DNA of 64,000 nucleotides from Nannochloropsis oceanica (Eukaryota; Sar; Eustigmatophyceae; Eustigmatales; Monodopsidaceae): NCBI GenBank assembly GCA_004519485.1, contig CP038134.1, forward strand, positions 310,001 through 374,000, given 5' to 3'. The first letter of the stretch is position 1. Every line of letters begins with the position of its first letter. Shown here one piece after another: positions 9,616 through 20,700 of this stretch. The notes below the pieces were generated by a model. It was not told the DNA's origin. It ran no database searches and saw only the letters and a program-made list of their open reading frames with translations. The position numbers and the translations under genes are program-made.

Positions 9616-11678
9616 GGCCACGCAAGAAGAGGTAAGTGTCCTTTCCCCTCCCATCGCAATCGCTCAAACTGATTCAATTACCCCTTCTGCTACCTATAAA
9701 GGTGGTCGGGGCTGCGGTGCGGGGCGGGACGGGACTCGTAGCCGTCATGGCCTTGCAACGCGGGATGAATTTTGTGATGAACCAGCTTTTGTTGCGGCGC
9801 GTGAACCCCTCTGTTTTTGGCCTCGCCTCAATCCCCCTCGACCTGCTTCTCAACACGGCCCTCTTCCTCTCCCGGGAAGGTTTCCGGCTGGCCTTGGGCC
9901 GTCGCACCTTGGTGGCATTATCGTCGGATTCCCTGGAATTTCGTCAGTTTGTCAATTTGAGTTGGGTGCCCGCAGGGCTAGGACCATTAGTGTCTCTCCT
10001 TTCTTTGGCCTTGCTGCCTTCCAGCAGTGTTGGGAAAGGAACAGGAGAAGGGGGAAAAGACATAGAGGCACTGCGACAGACGGGGCTACTCTTCTGCTTG
10101 GCTGCTGCTTTAGAAAGTCTGAGCGAGCCGGCGTATTTAATTTGTCAAGGGTGCTTGCTTACGTCCATAAGGGCGGCGTCTGAGGGCCTTGCGACATTAA
10201 CACGTACGGCAATTACCTTTGGATTGCTCGCTTGGGGTTTACCGCAGGACAGAGCGCTGGTAGCCTTTGGTCTGGCCCAAGTGGGATATTCATTGGTGCT
10301 CTTATCAGTCTATTGGGGATATCTTCTCTATGTAGGATCTAAGGGAAAAGAAGATGAAGAGGCAAGAAAATGGGGGACGAACGATGACGCCCCAGGAGAA
10401 ACCACCCCTCCCTCCCCACCGATACCACTCCGCCTCCTCTCCCTCCATCACCTCCTCCCCGGACCCCCTCCCTCTCCATCGACCCCGTGGATGGAGCCCT
10501 CCCACCTCTCCCTCGCTGCCGCGTTGACGGGTCAATCGTTTTTTAAGCACCTGCTGACTCAGGGGGATAAAATTGTCCTTTCCATCGGAAGCTCGCACTA
10601 CTCACAGGGGTTGTATGCCCTGGCACAGAATTATGGTTCCTTGGCGGCACGGTTATTTTTCCAACCGTTGGAAGAGAGTGGTCGGTTGATGTTCTCGAGA
10701 CTGGCCGAAGCAGGATATCCTGGTGGTGACGGGGAAAAAAAAGAGCGAGTGAAGGAGGAACATGAGGCTGAAATGAAGGGTGGCAGTGGGAGCAGCAGAA
10801 GGATAACAAGAGCCTCCACGTCCCAAAACACTCTCACGAGCACCAGCTCCTCGCTCCGCTTCTCTTCGACGTCGAATAAAAAAACCCTTCGTCTTTTGCT
10901 TGGCGCTTTGGTGAAGAGCGTTGTCCTTGTCGGCCTCCTCTTCGCCTGCTTCGGGTTCAACTACACCCGCGTCCTCCTCCGGTTCCTACTTCCCGGGCAA
11001 TCCTGGAAGGAGAAGGAAGCAGGAAAGAATGGCGAGGGGAGAAGTCAGGTTTTGTCGTGGTATTGCTTGTACGTCTTGTTTTTAGCCGTAAATGGAATGA
11101 CGGAGGCATTTGTGTATGCTGTTGCGACGAGGCACGAGGTGGGAGGATTGAGCAGGTCGGCTGCGGTCAGCTTTGTGGTGTTTGCGCTAGGCGCGATCCC
11201 ATTGATGGCAGGAGGGGGAACGATCGGGCTTATCATGGCGAATTGTCTGGGGATGCTGACGAGGATTGGATTTAGCTGGGGGTTTATCCGGAAGTATTTT
11301 GCCTCGGAGGGGACGGAGGTGAAAGAGAGAGGGAGGGAGAAGGGCGTAGAGGGTGAGGGGGAGGAGGGGTGGAGGGAGGGAGAGGAAAAAAGGCAGGGGA
11401 GGGAGAGCGGGGAACAAAGGACAATGCCGGATATGTTTCCGCGCCCTGTGGTGCTTGCGGCGTTTGGGGTTGCCTTCGCAGTGACGAGGGCGTCGGACCG
11501 AGCGATGGTGTCTGTTGAGGAGTGGAGGGGGATAATGAGGCACGTGGGGGTAGGACTGGCGGCTTTAATGTGTGTGCTTGGGATGGTGTGGTGTGTAGAG
11601 AAGGAGTTTGTGACGGATTTGAGCGGCATACGGCGGTTGGGTTCCGGAAGTGGAAGGAGGGACAAGAAGAAGGCATGA
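9530..11678 (+). CDS. RFT1: RFT1 family protein (lipid-linked oligosaccharide translocation, ER membrane)
   Basis: The model has two exons, 9530-9631 and 9702-11678, giving 692 residues. Donor GTAAGT at 9632 and the acceptor ending at 9701 join in phase. Exon 1 encodes a charged start followed by a polyglycine run. Exon 2 opens with the RFT1 signature: a GTGLVAVMALQRGMNF helix, then NQLLLRRVNPSVFGLA and LLLNTALFLSREGFR, which closely match the N-terminal RFT1 motif. Further multi-helix blocks follow, including SLSEPAYLICQG (matching the ELLAEPLYIL region) and TGQSFFKHLLTQGDKIVLS. RFT1 is required in the ER for Man5GlcNAc2-PP-dolichol to reach the lumenal side; whether it is itself the flippase is debated. 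The protein is longer than yeast Rft1 because of charged low-complexity loops near residues 240-290, 360-410 and 560-600. Confidence 0.9.
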
Positions 11679-12493
11679 TAATAATGATAAATGGACGGAT
11701 TGATGTACGAAATACGAAATATAAAAGTCAAAAATTGGAAATCGATGTAGGAATGTGGGGTTTTCAAAGAAAATATTCATTGCTCGACAATCGTTTTCTT
11801 TTCCAGAGGCCTGGAGGGAGAAAAGAAAGGAGGGAAGCGAGCATGGCACATTAGAATCCCCTTAACGCCGTGGTGTGAAATGCATCCTGATTTCCCTTGT
11901 TTCCTTTCACTTTTCGCTTTGCCTCTGGTGTTGGACTTAGCGTGCGGGGTGGATTGTTCTCTTGTTCTTATGTCTACCTCTCGTCTTTCGTTTCGCTACT
12001 ACTCCTACGGGCCCCAAAATTGGCTATTGGGGATCTGGGTCAGGTTGAGTCTACTTGTTGATGTGCGAGCAATTCCGTTTGCACGACCATTTCTCTCTGG
12101 TTTTTACTCTTCTTTAAATCCTTTGGGCATTCCAGAGTTTTTCCCATCTGCCACAAAATCCTCTCCATGAGGGTCACCCCCTTCTGTTCCACCTCTCCGC
12201 GCACGCAGGTCTGTGAGAGTGGGTGGCACAGTTCTGCTCAGTGTGAGGGTGGGATGCTTTCCTGACCAGAACTACGCTGTCACTCAGGAAGAAATCTCCT
12301 CTTCCGCAGGGCACTCTTTACCACCTCTTTCTCCTCTCGGTTTCCTAAAGTCAGTTTCCTTCCGTTCTCCACGCCACATGAATCTATCCCAACGGCGGCC
12401 TGTCCACTCTTGCACTACTCTACTCCCAGCACTTACAAAAAGACAAATATGACACACCTCTCTCTTCACCGTCATCTCCTTCCACTATTTGAT
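11679..12493. other. Convergent intergenic region, no gene seen
   Basis: Two genes converge across these 815 bp. The sequence is T/C-rich toward 12200-12490. Short open frames on both strands show no domain or splice pattern. It probably consists of two 3' UTRs. Confidence 0.5.
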
Positions 12494-13408
12494 TCAGGTC
12501 AACGAGCTTGTCTCTCCCAGCAAAAGCAACAACCCCGTCGCCGCCTCATCATCCGCAACCAAGCCCTCCATCGGTCCCTTCTGCCCTCCTTCCCCTTCCT
12601 GCTTTCCCCCCTCCGCCTCCGCCACTTTCGCCCGCTTATTCCCCATCATGCCGCCGACTTTCCTCCTACTAGTGCTCCTCGATCCTACGCGCCGTCGCTG
12701 CTGCGTGTTGGTAAGATCTTGCAAGCCTCCCTTCCCGTCCTGCCCCTCATACTCCTCGGGCATCATCTCTATGTTCACAATTCGTAGTCGTGGCGCCCCC
12801 GGAACCATGGGTAATTCTGCCCCTGACTTGATCAAAGACAATAGAGTAGGCCGTTTCGGCCTTTTTTGCCCCACCACCGTGCGAGGTGGACGACCACGCG
12901 GTATGCCCAGCGCCGCCACATCCACCCCGGCGTCTCGCAAAGCCCGATACAACGATCCCCCGATTCGGCCGTGCTTCGTTTTCTTGGGCAATAGCGAGTT
13001 GAGATTCAGCGTAACGACATTCTCATCGTGTTCTCGAAAATAGAATTGCTTGACATCGCCTTGCTGCGAAACAGCGGTGGTGACCGCGGCGGTGGCGTTG
13101 GCGGCGGCGGGAGCAGTGATTGTCGTGTTGGTAGTTGTCGCGTCGGTGCTGGCGGCCGAAATGGCTGCTTCGTCATCGTGGGTGCTTGTTTCTGCATCTA
13201 TGCACCTGGCACTGGCTGTTACATTAGCTGGTAGTGCAGGGTTGGGCGTGGTCTGCGAGTCCATTGCCGTGGCGGAAGGCGTGGTCAGGATGGGTGCATT
13301 GTCGTCCCGTTTAGGGTTTGAATTCGTGTTTTCACAAGTGGAGGCGTCGCCTGAGAATTGCGGCGGATTTACGGGGCTGTAGGGCATGTCTTGTGCCTGG
13401 ATGGTCAT
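12494..13408 (-). CDS. Hypothetical basic protein with an AT-hook-like motif
   Basis: The open frame from the ATG at 13408 encodes 304 residues; the frame stays open a little upstream but without an ATG. The N-terminal 125 residues are Thr/Ala/Asn-rich and disordered. Residues about 130-220 look folded and conserved in character, with FREHDENVVTLNLNSLLP, a GGSLYRALRDAGVDV helix, then GRPPRTVVGQKRPKRP. The G-R-P core with flanking basic residues resembles an AT-hook, suggesting DNA or chromatin binding. The C-terminus is basic, then Gly/Glu-rich. No family is recognised and a nuclear role is only inferred. An upstream exon cannot be excluded. Confidence 0.6.
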   Translation of the reverse strand: MTIQAQDMPYSPVNPPQFSGDASTCENTNSNPKRDDNAPILTTPSATAMDSQTTPNPALPANVTASARCIDAETSTHDDEAAISAASTDATTTNTTITAPAAANATAAVTTAVSQQGDVKQFYFREHDENVVTLNLNSLLPKKTKHGRIGGSLYRALRDAGVDVAALGIPRGRPPRTVVGQKRPKRPTLLSLIKSGAELPMVPGAPRLRIVNIEMMPEEYEGQDGKGGLQDLTNTQQRRRVGSRSTSRRKVGGMMGNKRAKVAEAEGGKQEGEGGQKGPMEGLVADDEAATGLLLLLGETSSLT

Positions 13409-14510
13409 GTTTTGACGGACTACGTCGTTGTGAGCTTGCTGAGTGTGTGCTGAAGGCGGGATGGGAGGAAGGGGAGACGGGTTATTAGTTTGAATACATA
13501 GACGAAACCACGTGCGCAAGAGATGCTTAAACCATCGCCATGATCAGAGGCTCGTTTACTCGTCGAGTCCCAAACGGGTCTTTGAGACCTGATGTGCGTG
13601 TGCATTGTACGTGGCTTGGTTGGTCGTCTTCCATTTGGGCGTCGTGTGATGGCTTTCCATTCTGCGAGTGCACGTCTGGCCGCTTTTCTTTTGTGACAAG
13701 GAATGCACCAGGGTGCGACTGCATTATGCTTCGTCTTCTATTGATCATTAAAATCCTCTCTGGCGCGGTCTCAGGTGTGGTGGAAAGGCGTGAAATGCAT
13801 AAAGTACAGTACAAAGCCACGGAGAAAGAAGGGCGTTTCCCGCGCGTGCTTCTTTTGATTACTCCGAGTCGGCCATCGAATTCGAGCGAAAAACAACCCC
13901 CGCCTTTTCTCATTGTTCCGTATTGGTAGATTTGCCACATCCAAGCACAAATCGTCAGATAATCGTTAAAAAAATATCAGTGGTAAATCTAGAAACAGAT
14001 AATGTACTAGTCTTTACTCTATTTTGAAGTTGGTAACAATGCATTTTGACCGGTAAAGGCATGACACTGCCCCGAACCCAAGCCAGAAATGAAACAAAAT
14101 AATACACCGAATGAAATGGATACAACATGGCAAATATATCATACACTTCTGTGATTATTATTTTACTATATTGTTATTGCGCACATCTAGAAAAGAAAAG
14201 TGATGTATGGTATCGAAATAGTCTTGCTTATTATAATGCCTGCCGCGCAGACAGTGAAAGGAAGTGTTCCCAGACTCGTTCCTCGTCTTCCGCATTAATA
14301 GTGCTTTACAAGTTTACATTCGGTATGGTTCTATAGTCTATGGGATACCAGCCATATCTTTCTCATGTCCATGTCACACTGCAAAAAAAATGAATTCTCC
14401 CCTCTAATTTATACATATTCTGGCCAAAGTTCCCTTCATCCCACAAGCCATTAAACCAGAACCCCCTCCCCTCTTCTCCTTGCCTCCCTCCTTACATTTG
14501 TTCTTTTCAT
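13409..14510. other. 1.1-kb intergenic region, no gene seen
   Basis: This region lies upstream of the basic hypothetical gene and downstream of the carrier gene, both on the minus strand. The part from 13920 to 14400 is distinctly AT-rich. A 129-codon plus-strand frame at 13540-13929 has no recognisable features. Confidence 0.45.
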
Positions 14511-15957
14511 CTACCTCCTCTCATACATCTGCACTATCTGATCGGTCATCCCCCAGGTAATCGCCATCCCCGGCGGCACTCTCAATATACGAGGCAACAA
14601 CCCTCGGTACAATTGCTTAAACCCCTCTTCCTTTGCGATGACCGCCATGGTTTGGAAAAGCCCACGGTATTTGGGAGCGGCACCAGTGGCATTTTTCTCT
14701 TGGACTTGAAGGCGGGTCTATGGGGGGAAGCGAGGGAAGGATGAAGGGAGGGAAGGTGAGGGGAGAAATGTGGGAGGAGGGAATTTAAAGGAGAGCAGTT
14801 CAATCACGTCGAAAAGAGAAATGATGGACGAAAAAATGCTGTAGGTAAGTGAACAAGACGTTTTTCGTTCACCTTAGCTATATCAAAGGGGTTTGTCAAA
14901 ACCATTCCTGGACACGTCGCCAAAAAACCAGACGCCATAGACTGCCAAATCTGCAGCTGCTTCTCATCGCCTTCTCGCTTGTGCCACAGCACTTCATCCA
15001 CGACGTTTTTGAACCAGAACATGCTGGCTTGGTTAAGCCCGTTCCGAAAGACGGTGGGGGTTGCGCCGCTCCAAAGGGCAAGTAGACCCTAATGGGTGGG
15101 AAGAGGATGGGGGAGGAAAGGTGAGCAGGATGTGTTTCGATTTTGCAGACTCTCATTCGCTTCTCTTTACACAGAGGCTGAGACTTGACGGAGGCGTAGT
15201 CCCTACCCACGTACCCCTCCTCCTTCTCATTATCTGCCTACCTCATTTTTCACGGTCTTAATCACGGCATCGATGGGCCCGTGGTACTTGAGCATGGCCT
15301 TGTCCGTCCCCATCTGATTCTGCAGCCGGATCTTGATGACTTCAAAAGGGGTTACAATCACCAAAGCCTTCCAAGTTGAGAGGGAAAGGGTGAAAGACGG
15401 GGATAGAAAGAGGAATATTGAAGGGAATCGTGAAAGCGTATTTTAATTCGGCATGATAAATTCTTTCGGAGATTGTGGCAAGGGGCACTCCTAAACCCCT
15501 TCCTTCCTCCCTCTTTACCTACCTCTGTGACGCCCGCGCCCAGTCCCGCCAACACTCGTCGCGGTGCATCCAGTTTACCTGTCTCCTTGTCCATTAACAA
15601 TGATTGAAACCCAGCATTCGTCCCGAAACGTAATGCGTATTTCAAGTACAAATGCGTGGCAAACGGCGTCAAGCCCTTCCAGAGCGACTTGGTTCCCTCT
15701 GTCTTGACAATGGAGGAGCCCGTAGAGACGATGCCGGGAAATAGAACAGGGTTGAGTTGCATGCGCGTCTTGATTGTATCTACGGGTTGCAATAAACAGG
15801 CTTCCATGAGGCCGCCAAGGGACCCGGCCATGGCTTTTATGGCCGGGGAGGCCTTGGTTATCGTGACTTCTTTCTCCGTGTGCTTGCCGCTGATAACCAC
15901 GGTGGTCGTGGTGGTGCCACCCGCCAAAGATGGGAATTTGAGGAGCTGAGGTGCCAT
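14511..15957 (-). CDS. Mitochondrial carrier, succinate/fumarate (SFC1/ACR1) type
   Basis: The model has four exons in transcription order, 15957-15523, 15367-15242, 15088-14873 and 14717-14511, giving 327 residues. All introns have GT-AG ends and lie in phase 0. The three carrier repeats each carry the P-x-[DE]-x-x-[KR] signature: QPVDTIKTRMQ in the first, TPFEVIKIRLQ in the second and NPFDIAKTRLQ in the third. The segment VLAGLGAGVTEALVIVTPFE and the later GATPTVFRNGLNQASMF match fungal and plant succinate/fumarate carriers better than other subfamilies. Such carriers exchange dicarboxylates across the inner mitochondrial membrane, linking the glyoxylate cycle to the TCA cycle. Substrate assignment rests on resemblance. 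I chose the ATG at 15957 because it is the first ATG of the exon. Confidence 0.85.
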
Positions 15958-16067
15958 TCCTAAGTGATGACGAGGCAAAATATGTAGAGGAAGAGGACAG
16001 CGGGTTTCGACCTGGGGGGAACGACGGGGTCAAAGAGAAGCAGCAAGGCAGGGTAACCCCTGTGTTT

Positions 16068-16497
16068 TTAATGTAGGAAAAATAGGGCGTAGATTGTGAG
16101 TTTCATTCCTTGCTTATCAAACTTTGTCTCCCAATGTACCACGCACCACGTAGGCATTTCCACATCAAATTCCGGGGCGGAGAGTAAGTTACCACAGCAG
16201 AAAGGGACGCCGGTGGCCTGGGCGAAAAGCAACGTCACTGAGGGAATTTGAAATCGCCTCAAGTAAGTGGCGGCTCTACTTGAAATGAATGCTCTTCAAT
16301 CATTGAGGGCTTGGACTGAGCTAAATGCTTCGTGGTATCAATGCACGACAGCTTGCTGTACCTTATTGCGTATGTGATGCGGATTGCCGAAAGCTCACCT
16401 CGCATGCTTGTTGTGCAAGCAAACCAAGAGCATCCACCAATGAGCCCATCAATTGATGATGAAGCTCCTTTGGCAACCCATTTCTAACTCGCTCCAT
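16068..16497 (-). CDS. Possible two-exon small protein, unrecognised
   Basis: The proposed exons are 16497-16399 and 16217-16068, giving 82 residues. Exon 1 reads M-E-R-V-R-N-G-L-P and then a helical Leu/Gln/Ala segment up to the donor GAG|GTGAGC. The acceptor (CGCCCAG at 16218-16224) joins in phase 0 to VPFCCGNLLSAPEFDVEMP, ending with TKFDKQGMKLTIYALFFLH. Support comes from the good donor, the phase match and the protein-like composition. Against it, the start lies only 54 bp from the divergent RAMP4 start, and I recognise no family. An alternative acceptor would close the frame quickly. Confidence 0.35.
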
Positions 16498-16551
16498 CTC
16501 AATTCCACACACACGCCGACAGGAAGCCCCTTTACTTCTCCGTTTTCAATC

Positions 16552-17201
16552 ATGGTATGTGCCTTGTGTTTACTTGTGTGTCTTTGGCATTCGCTAGGCT
16601 TTCTCTTTCAAAGTCCTGCGCTCTTGCCTACTCGATCTGCCTGCCACACGACGCAAAACGATGCTCATCACTCTGCCACCATACTCTTCCTACCGACAAC
16701 AACAGGCCACCAGCCGCGCGACCCGTCTCCGCTCCGAGAAATTTGACAAAAACGTGACCAAGAGAGGGAATGTACCCGTGGGAAAGGCCGCGGTACGTCT
16801 TGTCGAGTGTTGAATATAGTGGACGGGTCAGGTAGACGTGGAGTATGGTGCTGACATAACTTGCCCGTTCACGCATCACCAGTTATTCATCATGTTTGTT
16901 GTCATCGTCTGATACCCTCCGCGTCTACGGACTGGCTCATTGAACTTCTATCAAATGTTCATGTCCTACACCTCGCCATACCTTGAATGTCCTCTGGTTC
17001 TGCATCATATTTATTTTCTTGCATTCTGGCTCTATTCATTCGCTTCACAACTACCCCTCATTTATCGCTTTTCTTTCACAAACAACATAGAAACGCGAGG
17101 AGGCCGCCCCCGTGAGTCCATTGCTCCTTGGCTTCTTTATCTTTGTGGTGGTGGGTTCAGCTATCTTTTCTATCATCCAGACAGCTTCGAGGCCTCTTTA
17201 A
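16552..17201 (+). CDS. SERP1: RAMP4/SERP1 stress-associated ER membrane protein
   Basis: The model has three exons, 16552-16554, 16706-16792 and 17091-17201, giving 66 residues, the same length as animal RAMP4. The first coding exon is the ATG alone, followed at once by the donor GTATGT. Exon 2 encodes RLRSEKFDKNVTKRGNVP, matching the RAMP4 core (EKHSKNITQRGNV). Exon 3 encodes the tail anchor PLLLGFFIFVVVGSAIFSII, again almost identical in pattern to the animal protein. RAMP4 is a tail-anchored component associated with the Sec61 translocon that helps stabilise membrane proteins under ER stress. Both introns have GT-AG ends and lie in phase 0. The short exons mean a simple open-frame scan would miss it. 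Confidence 0.92.
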
Positions 17202-17708
17202 AAGGACAAAGCGAGGGAGAAGAGGAAGTGAAAGAGGACGAAAGGGGAATGAGGAGAAAAAATTTTTCGAAACGTTTTGAAGAACGCTTTTTTTGGGGGG
17301 GTGGCATCAGCTGCAGGCGAGGAGCGGAATAAAGATTGAAAGCAGGATGGTAAGGGAAGGGTGGACGGAGGGCGAGCGGAGGAAAGGCAGAGTGGGAGTT
17401 TTCGTCGTCGCTGAAAGATAGTGACTCGTTGAGTTGACATCTCCACCATGAATTATTATATCAACACCAGAAACAACAATAAAACAACAACACTACCACT
17501 GAAAAAAAGCCAGGTGGTCTGATGACACTCGTATCCTCGCGGTACAGGAAAAAGCGCAACCAAAATAAGAGATGAAGGGGGGGAAGATATGGAGGATGAG
17601 ACCTAGAGACATATCAATATTTGTTGTTGCATTTCCTATATTTGCTTTCTGCTTTGTCATCGAAAGTTTCTATACAAGCAGAAGTCTCTATACCACATAG
17701 CTTCATAT
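17202..17708. other. Convergent 3' region between RAMP4 and PPR-SMR genes
   Basis: Half a kilobase of probable 3' UTR lies here. It is A-rich after 17450, with no gene-like frame on either strand. Confidence 0.5.
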
Positions 17709-20700
17709 CTATCCCCTTTCCCTCCACCCCCGCATCGCCAACCCCTCTTTCCCATCCCTCGTCCCAACAGGCTCCCTCCTTCTCACCCTCCCTCCTCTCC
17801 TCTCTATCCTCGCTGTCGTGTAATCCTTGATTTTCTTTCCCGCCACCACCAACCTCCCCAAGTTGTTCGCCTGCACCTCCGCGTGCAATGGTGGGTCCAG
17901 TTCCATCAGCAGCCGCACCACCTCCTGCTTCAGCACCCCCCTCCCCCCCCGCCGCCTCATTCCTTGCCCGACAATCATCACCCAGGGCGAGTCTCTCTTT
18001 CTTCTTTTTCCCCAGGGCAGCTTGCGTTGCTCTAGCTGGTCCGCCTCGAACTCCTCAAGGGCGTGATTTATCGCGGCCTTTGCCAAAGGGCGAGAAAAGT
18101 GGTGGAAGTCCATCACGCGACCGCGTCCGTCTTTGTGGAGCCAATGGTTGAAAATTCCGTGGTTGTAACCATCTTTGTAGAGGTCTTGCACAAACAAATC
18201 GACGCCGAGACGATCCAGGCTGGCGATGAGGGTTTTGAGAATCTCAAAACGGGTGCCTCTGGCCCTGCTGCTCCTACTGCTGTTGCTGCTACCTGTCTCT
18301 GTGTCCACAAGATTGTCCAAAGCGCTTGGTGGGACTTCCATTGTAAGTGAAGCGTTATTCTTACCTCCCTGTAGCTTCTCTCTCCTTTCCTTTTCCATCC
18401 TCCCAAAAGGAGGAGCAGCACCCCCACTACCCCCACCACCACCACCACCAGCAGCGGCAGCTTCGACTGGGGAAAGCGGAGAAGAACCCCACGTTGTGAC
18501 ATGCATGGTGAAGGCTGATTCATCATATAAGTACATGGCGACCGGCCAGAGCCCCTCTGATTCACACGAGGCAATTAAAGGTGTGTAGGTCCATCCATCT
18601 GGCACTGTCGTCGAAACATCTGCAGCAGCAGTAGTAGTCGGATCTGCAGTAGTAGCAGCAGACGAGATTAACAATTGTCGGTACAGAGGAAGACCGCCGA
18701 TTTCCAACGGGGTGCCCGCCAAACGATGAGCCATAATTAAAGCATTGAACGCCACGAGGTCTGGAGGCTGTCCGTTGAGATACGTGGGAATGGATTCAAA
18801 CACAGCAATGGCTTTAGCAAGATGACCGGACTTTCCATAGGTTGAAATGAGACTGTGCACGAAATGCGGCGTGACAGGCAACCCGTCCTCCTCCCGCATG
18901 AGCAACAGCTTGTCGATCGTTTCCGCGCTCCCGTCTAGGGCAACGCCCGAGTTAGAGAGGAGGGCTGTGTACATAGGGTCTTGAGCGAAGACATCAGGTC
19001 CGAAAGCCCCTGCTCGTATTTGCTGGAAAAGCGAGAGGGCTTCATCTCCTTTTCCTGATTGCGCTAATGCCATAATTTGGTAGAGATATGTGACATTATC
19101 CGGAGTAGCGCCGTAAGCTTCGTACATGCTTGCTTGGAGGGCGAAGATGCGTGACCATTGCTTATCTTGTGCCAAAGCCGACAAGACATTATTGATAATA
19201 TGCGATGTGATATTTAAAACACCATCACCACCCCCTTGCTTGCCCTGCTGCTCCAGCTGCTTCTTCCGGTCAGCGGCCACCCGCTCCAGCACCTGCATCC
19301 CCCCCCACCAATCCCCGCTTCGTTTCAACGCTGTCGTGTGCGCCAAGAGCATCTCCTCTGTCAACTCCCATCCCTCCTCCCTGGCCTTATCCAGCAACTC
19401 GCCAACTCCCGCTTCATTCCTCGTTCCGGTTCCCGCCTCCCCATGCAGGGCCCACGCATAGCTCTTCCCATCCGGTACATGCCCATCTGCTCGCATCTCC
19501 TCCAAAGCATGACGACACCCTTTCAGGTCCTTCAATTGCGCAAAGAAGCTCACGCGTGTATTGTGCAGTTCGCGGGTCATCTGATGGGCCAATGCAGGCT
19601 CAGCTCGCAGGTGATCAAGCAACTCTAGCCCCTTCTTCCAGGCATGCTGGGTACTACATATGCGAACGACAGTGTCATACGCAGCGATTCCTAATGGTAA
19701 GCCACGCCGCTGCATCTCTCGCAGCAGCAAAAGGGCTCCCTCTAGATTCCCGTTGGCTTTGCACGCTTGCAAGCATTGGTGGAAAGCCGCAGGCGTCAAC
19801 TGAAGAGCCCCCCCGTTCTTTCCCGCTTGCTTCTTGATGATCTCCTTTTCAAGTGCCGTGACTAAGCACAGGCCGTCCTCAAGGCGCCCCGCGTGGATCA
19901 TCCCACACAACAACTCTTCCAATGCCTGGTCATCCCTGCTTTCATCCTTCACCGTCCTTCTCCCTCGACTTCCACGGGTAATACTCCTGCCGCCTCGTCG
20001 TTGTTGATTATCCACCGCTCCTCCTTCGCGGATCTTCTTGTGCCTCTTCCAAAAGAGTGCATCCAGCTCTTTATCCCTCCTCAAGCCTGCCAGGGCCTCA
20101 AACATCACCCAGTATGTAAGCGCATCCCAGGATACCTGCTTTCCCTCTTCGACGACTTCTATTGCTTCTTCATATCGCTTTGCCCGCACAAACCCCATGG
20201 CAAGGATATTGTATGTCACTCGATCAGGAGTTTGATTGGCGGCGTGCATGGTGGATAGGATGATAGAACGGGCCTCGTCGATATGATCGAACTTACAGCC
20301 AATATCCATGAGAGTATTGAACGTTTGAAGGTCCGGAGCTACCCCAGGAGTTGACTGAAGCTCGTGTAACACGGCTAAGCCCCGTGTCCACGCACTCGCT
20401 TTCTCGGAGCTTTCGCTAATCATCCTCCCTTCCTCTCCTCCCCCACTGGCACGCGATCTTCCACCGCCTTTCCATTTCTGTAATGCTGATAACAACGTAT
20501 TATAGCTTACTATGTCAGGACGCACCCTCCTATCCTCCCTCCTTCCGTCCCCCTTCATCTCCTTTTGGAAAAACTCGCAGACTCCTTCATAGTCTCCGCT
20601 GGCCGCCCCTGCTGCTAACACAGTATTAAACGAAACAATGTCAGGTGCTGGTGCTTGAGGTGATCGCATTTCAGCAAGGAGGGCCTTAGCTTCTGAAAAT

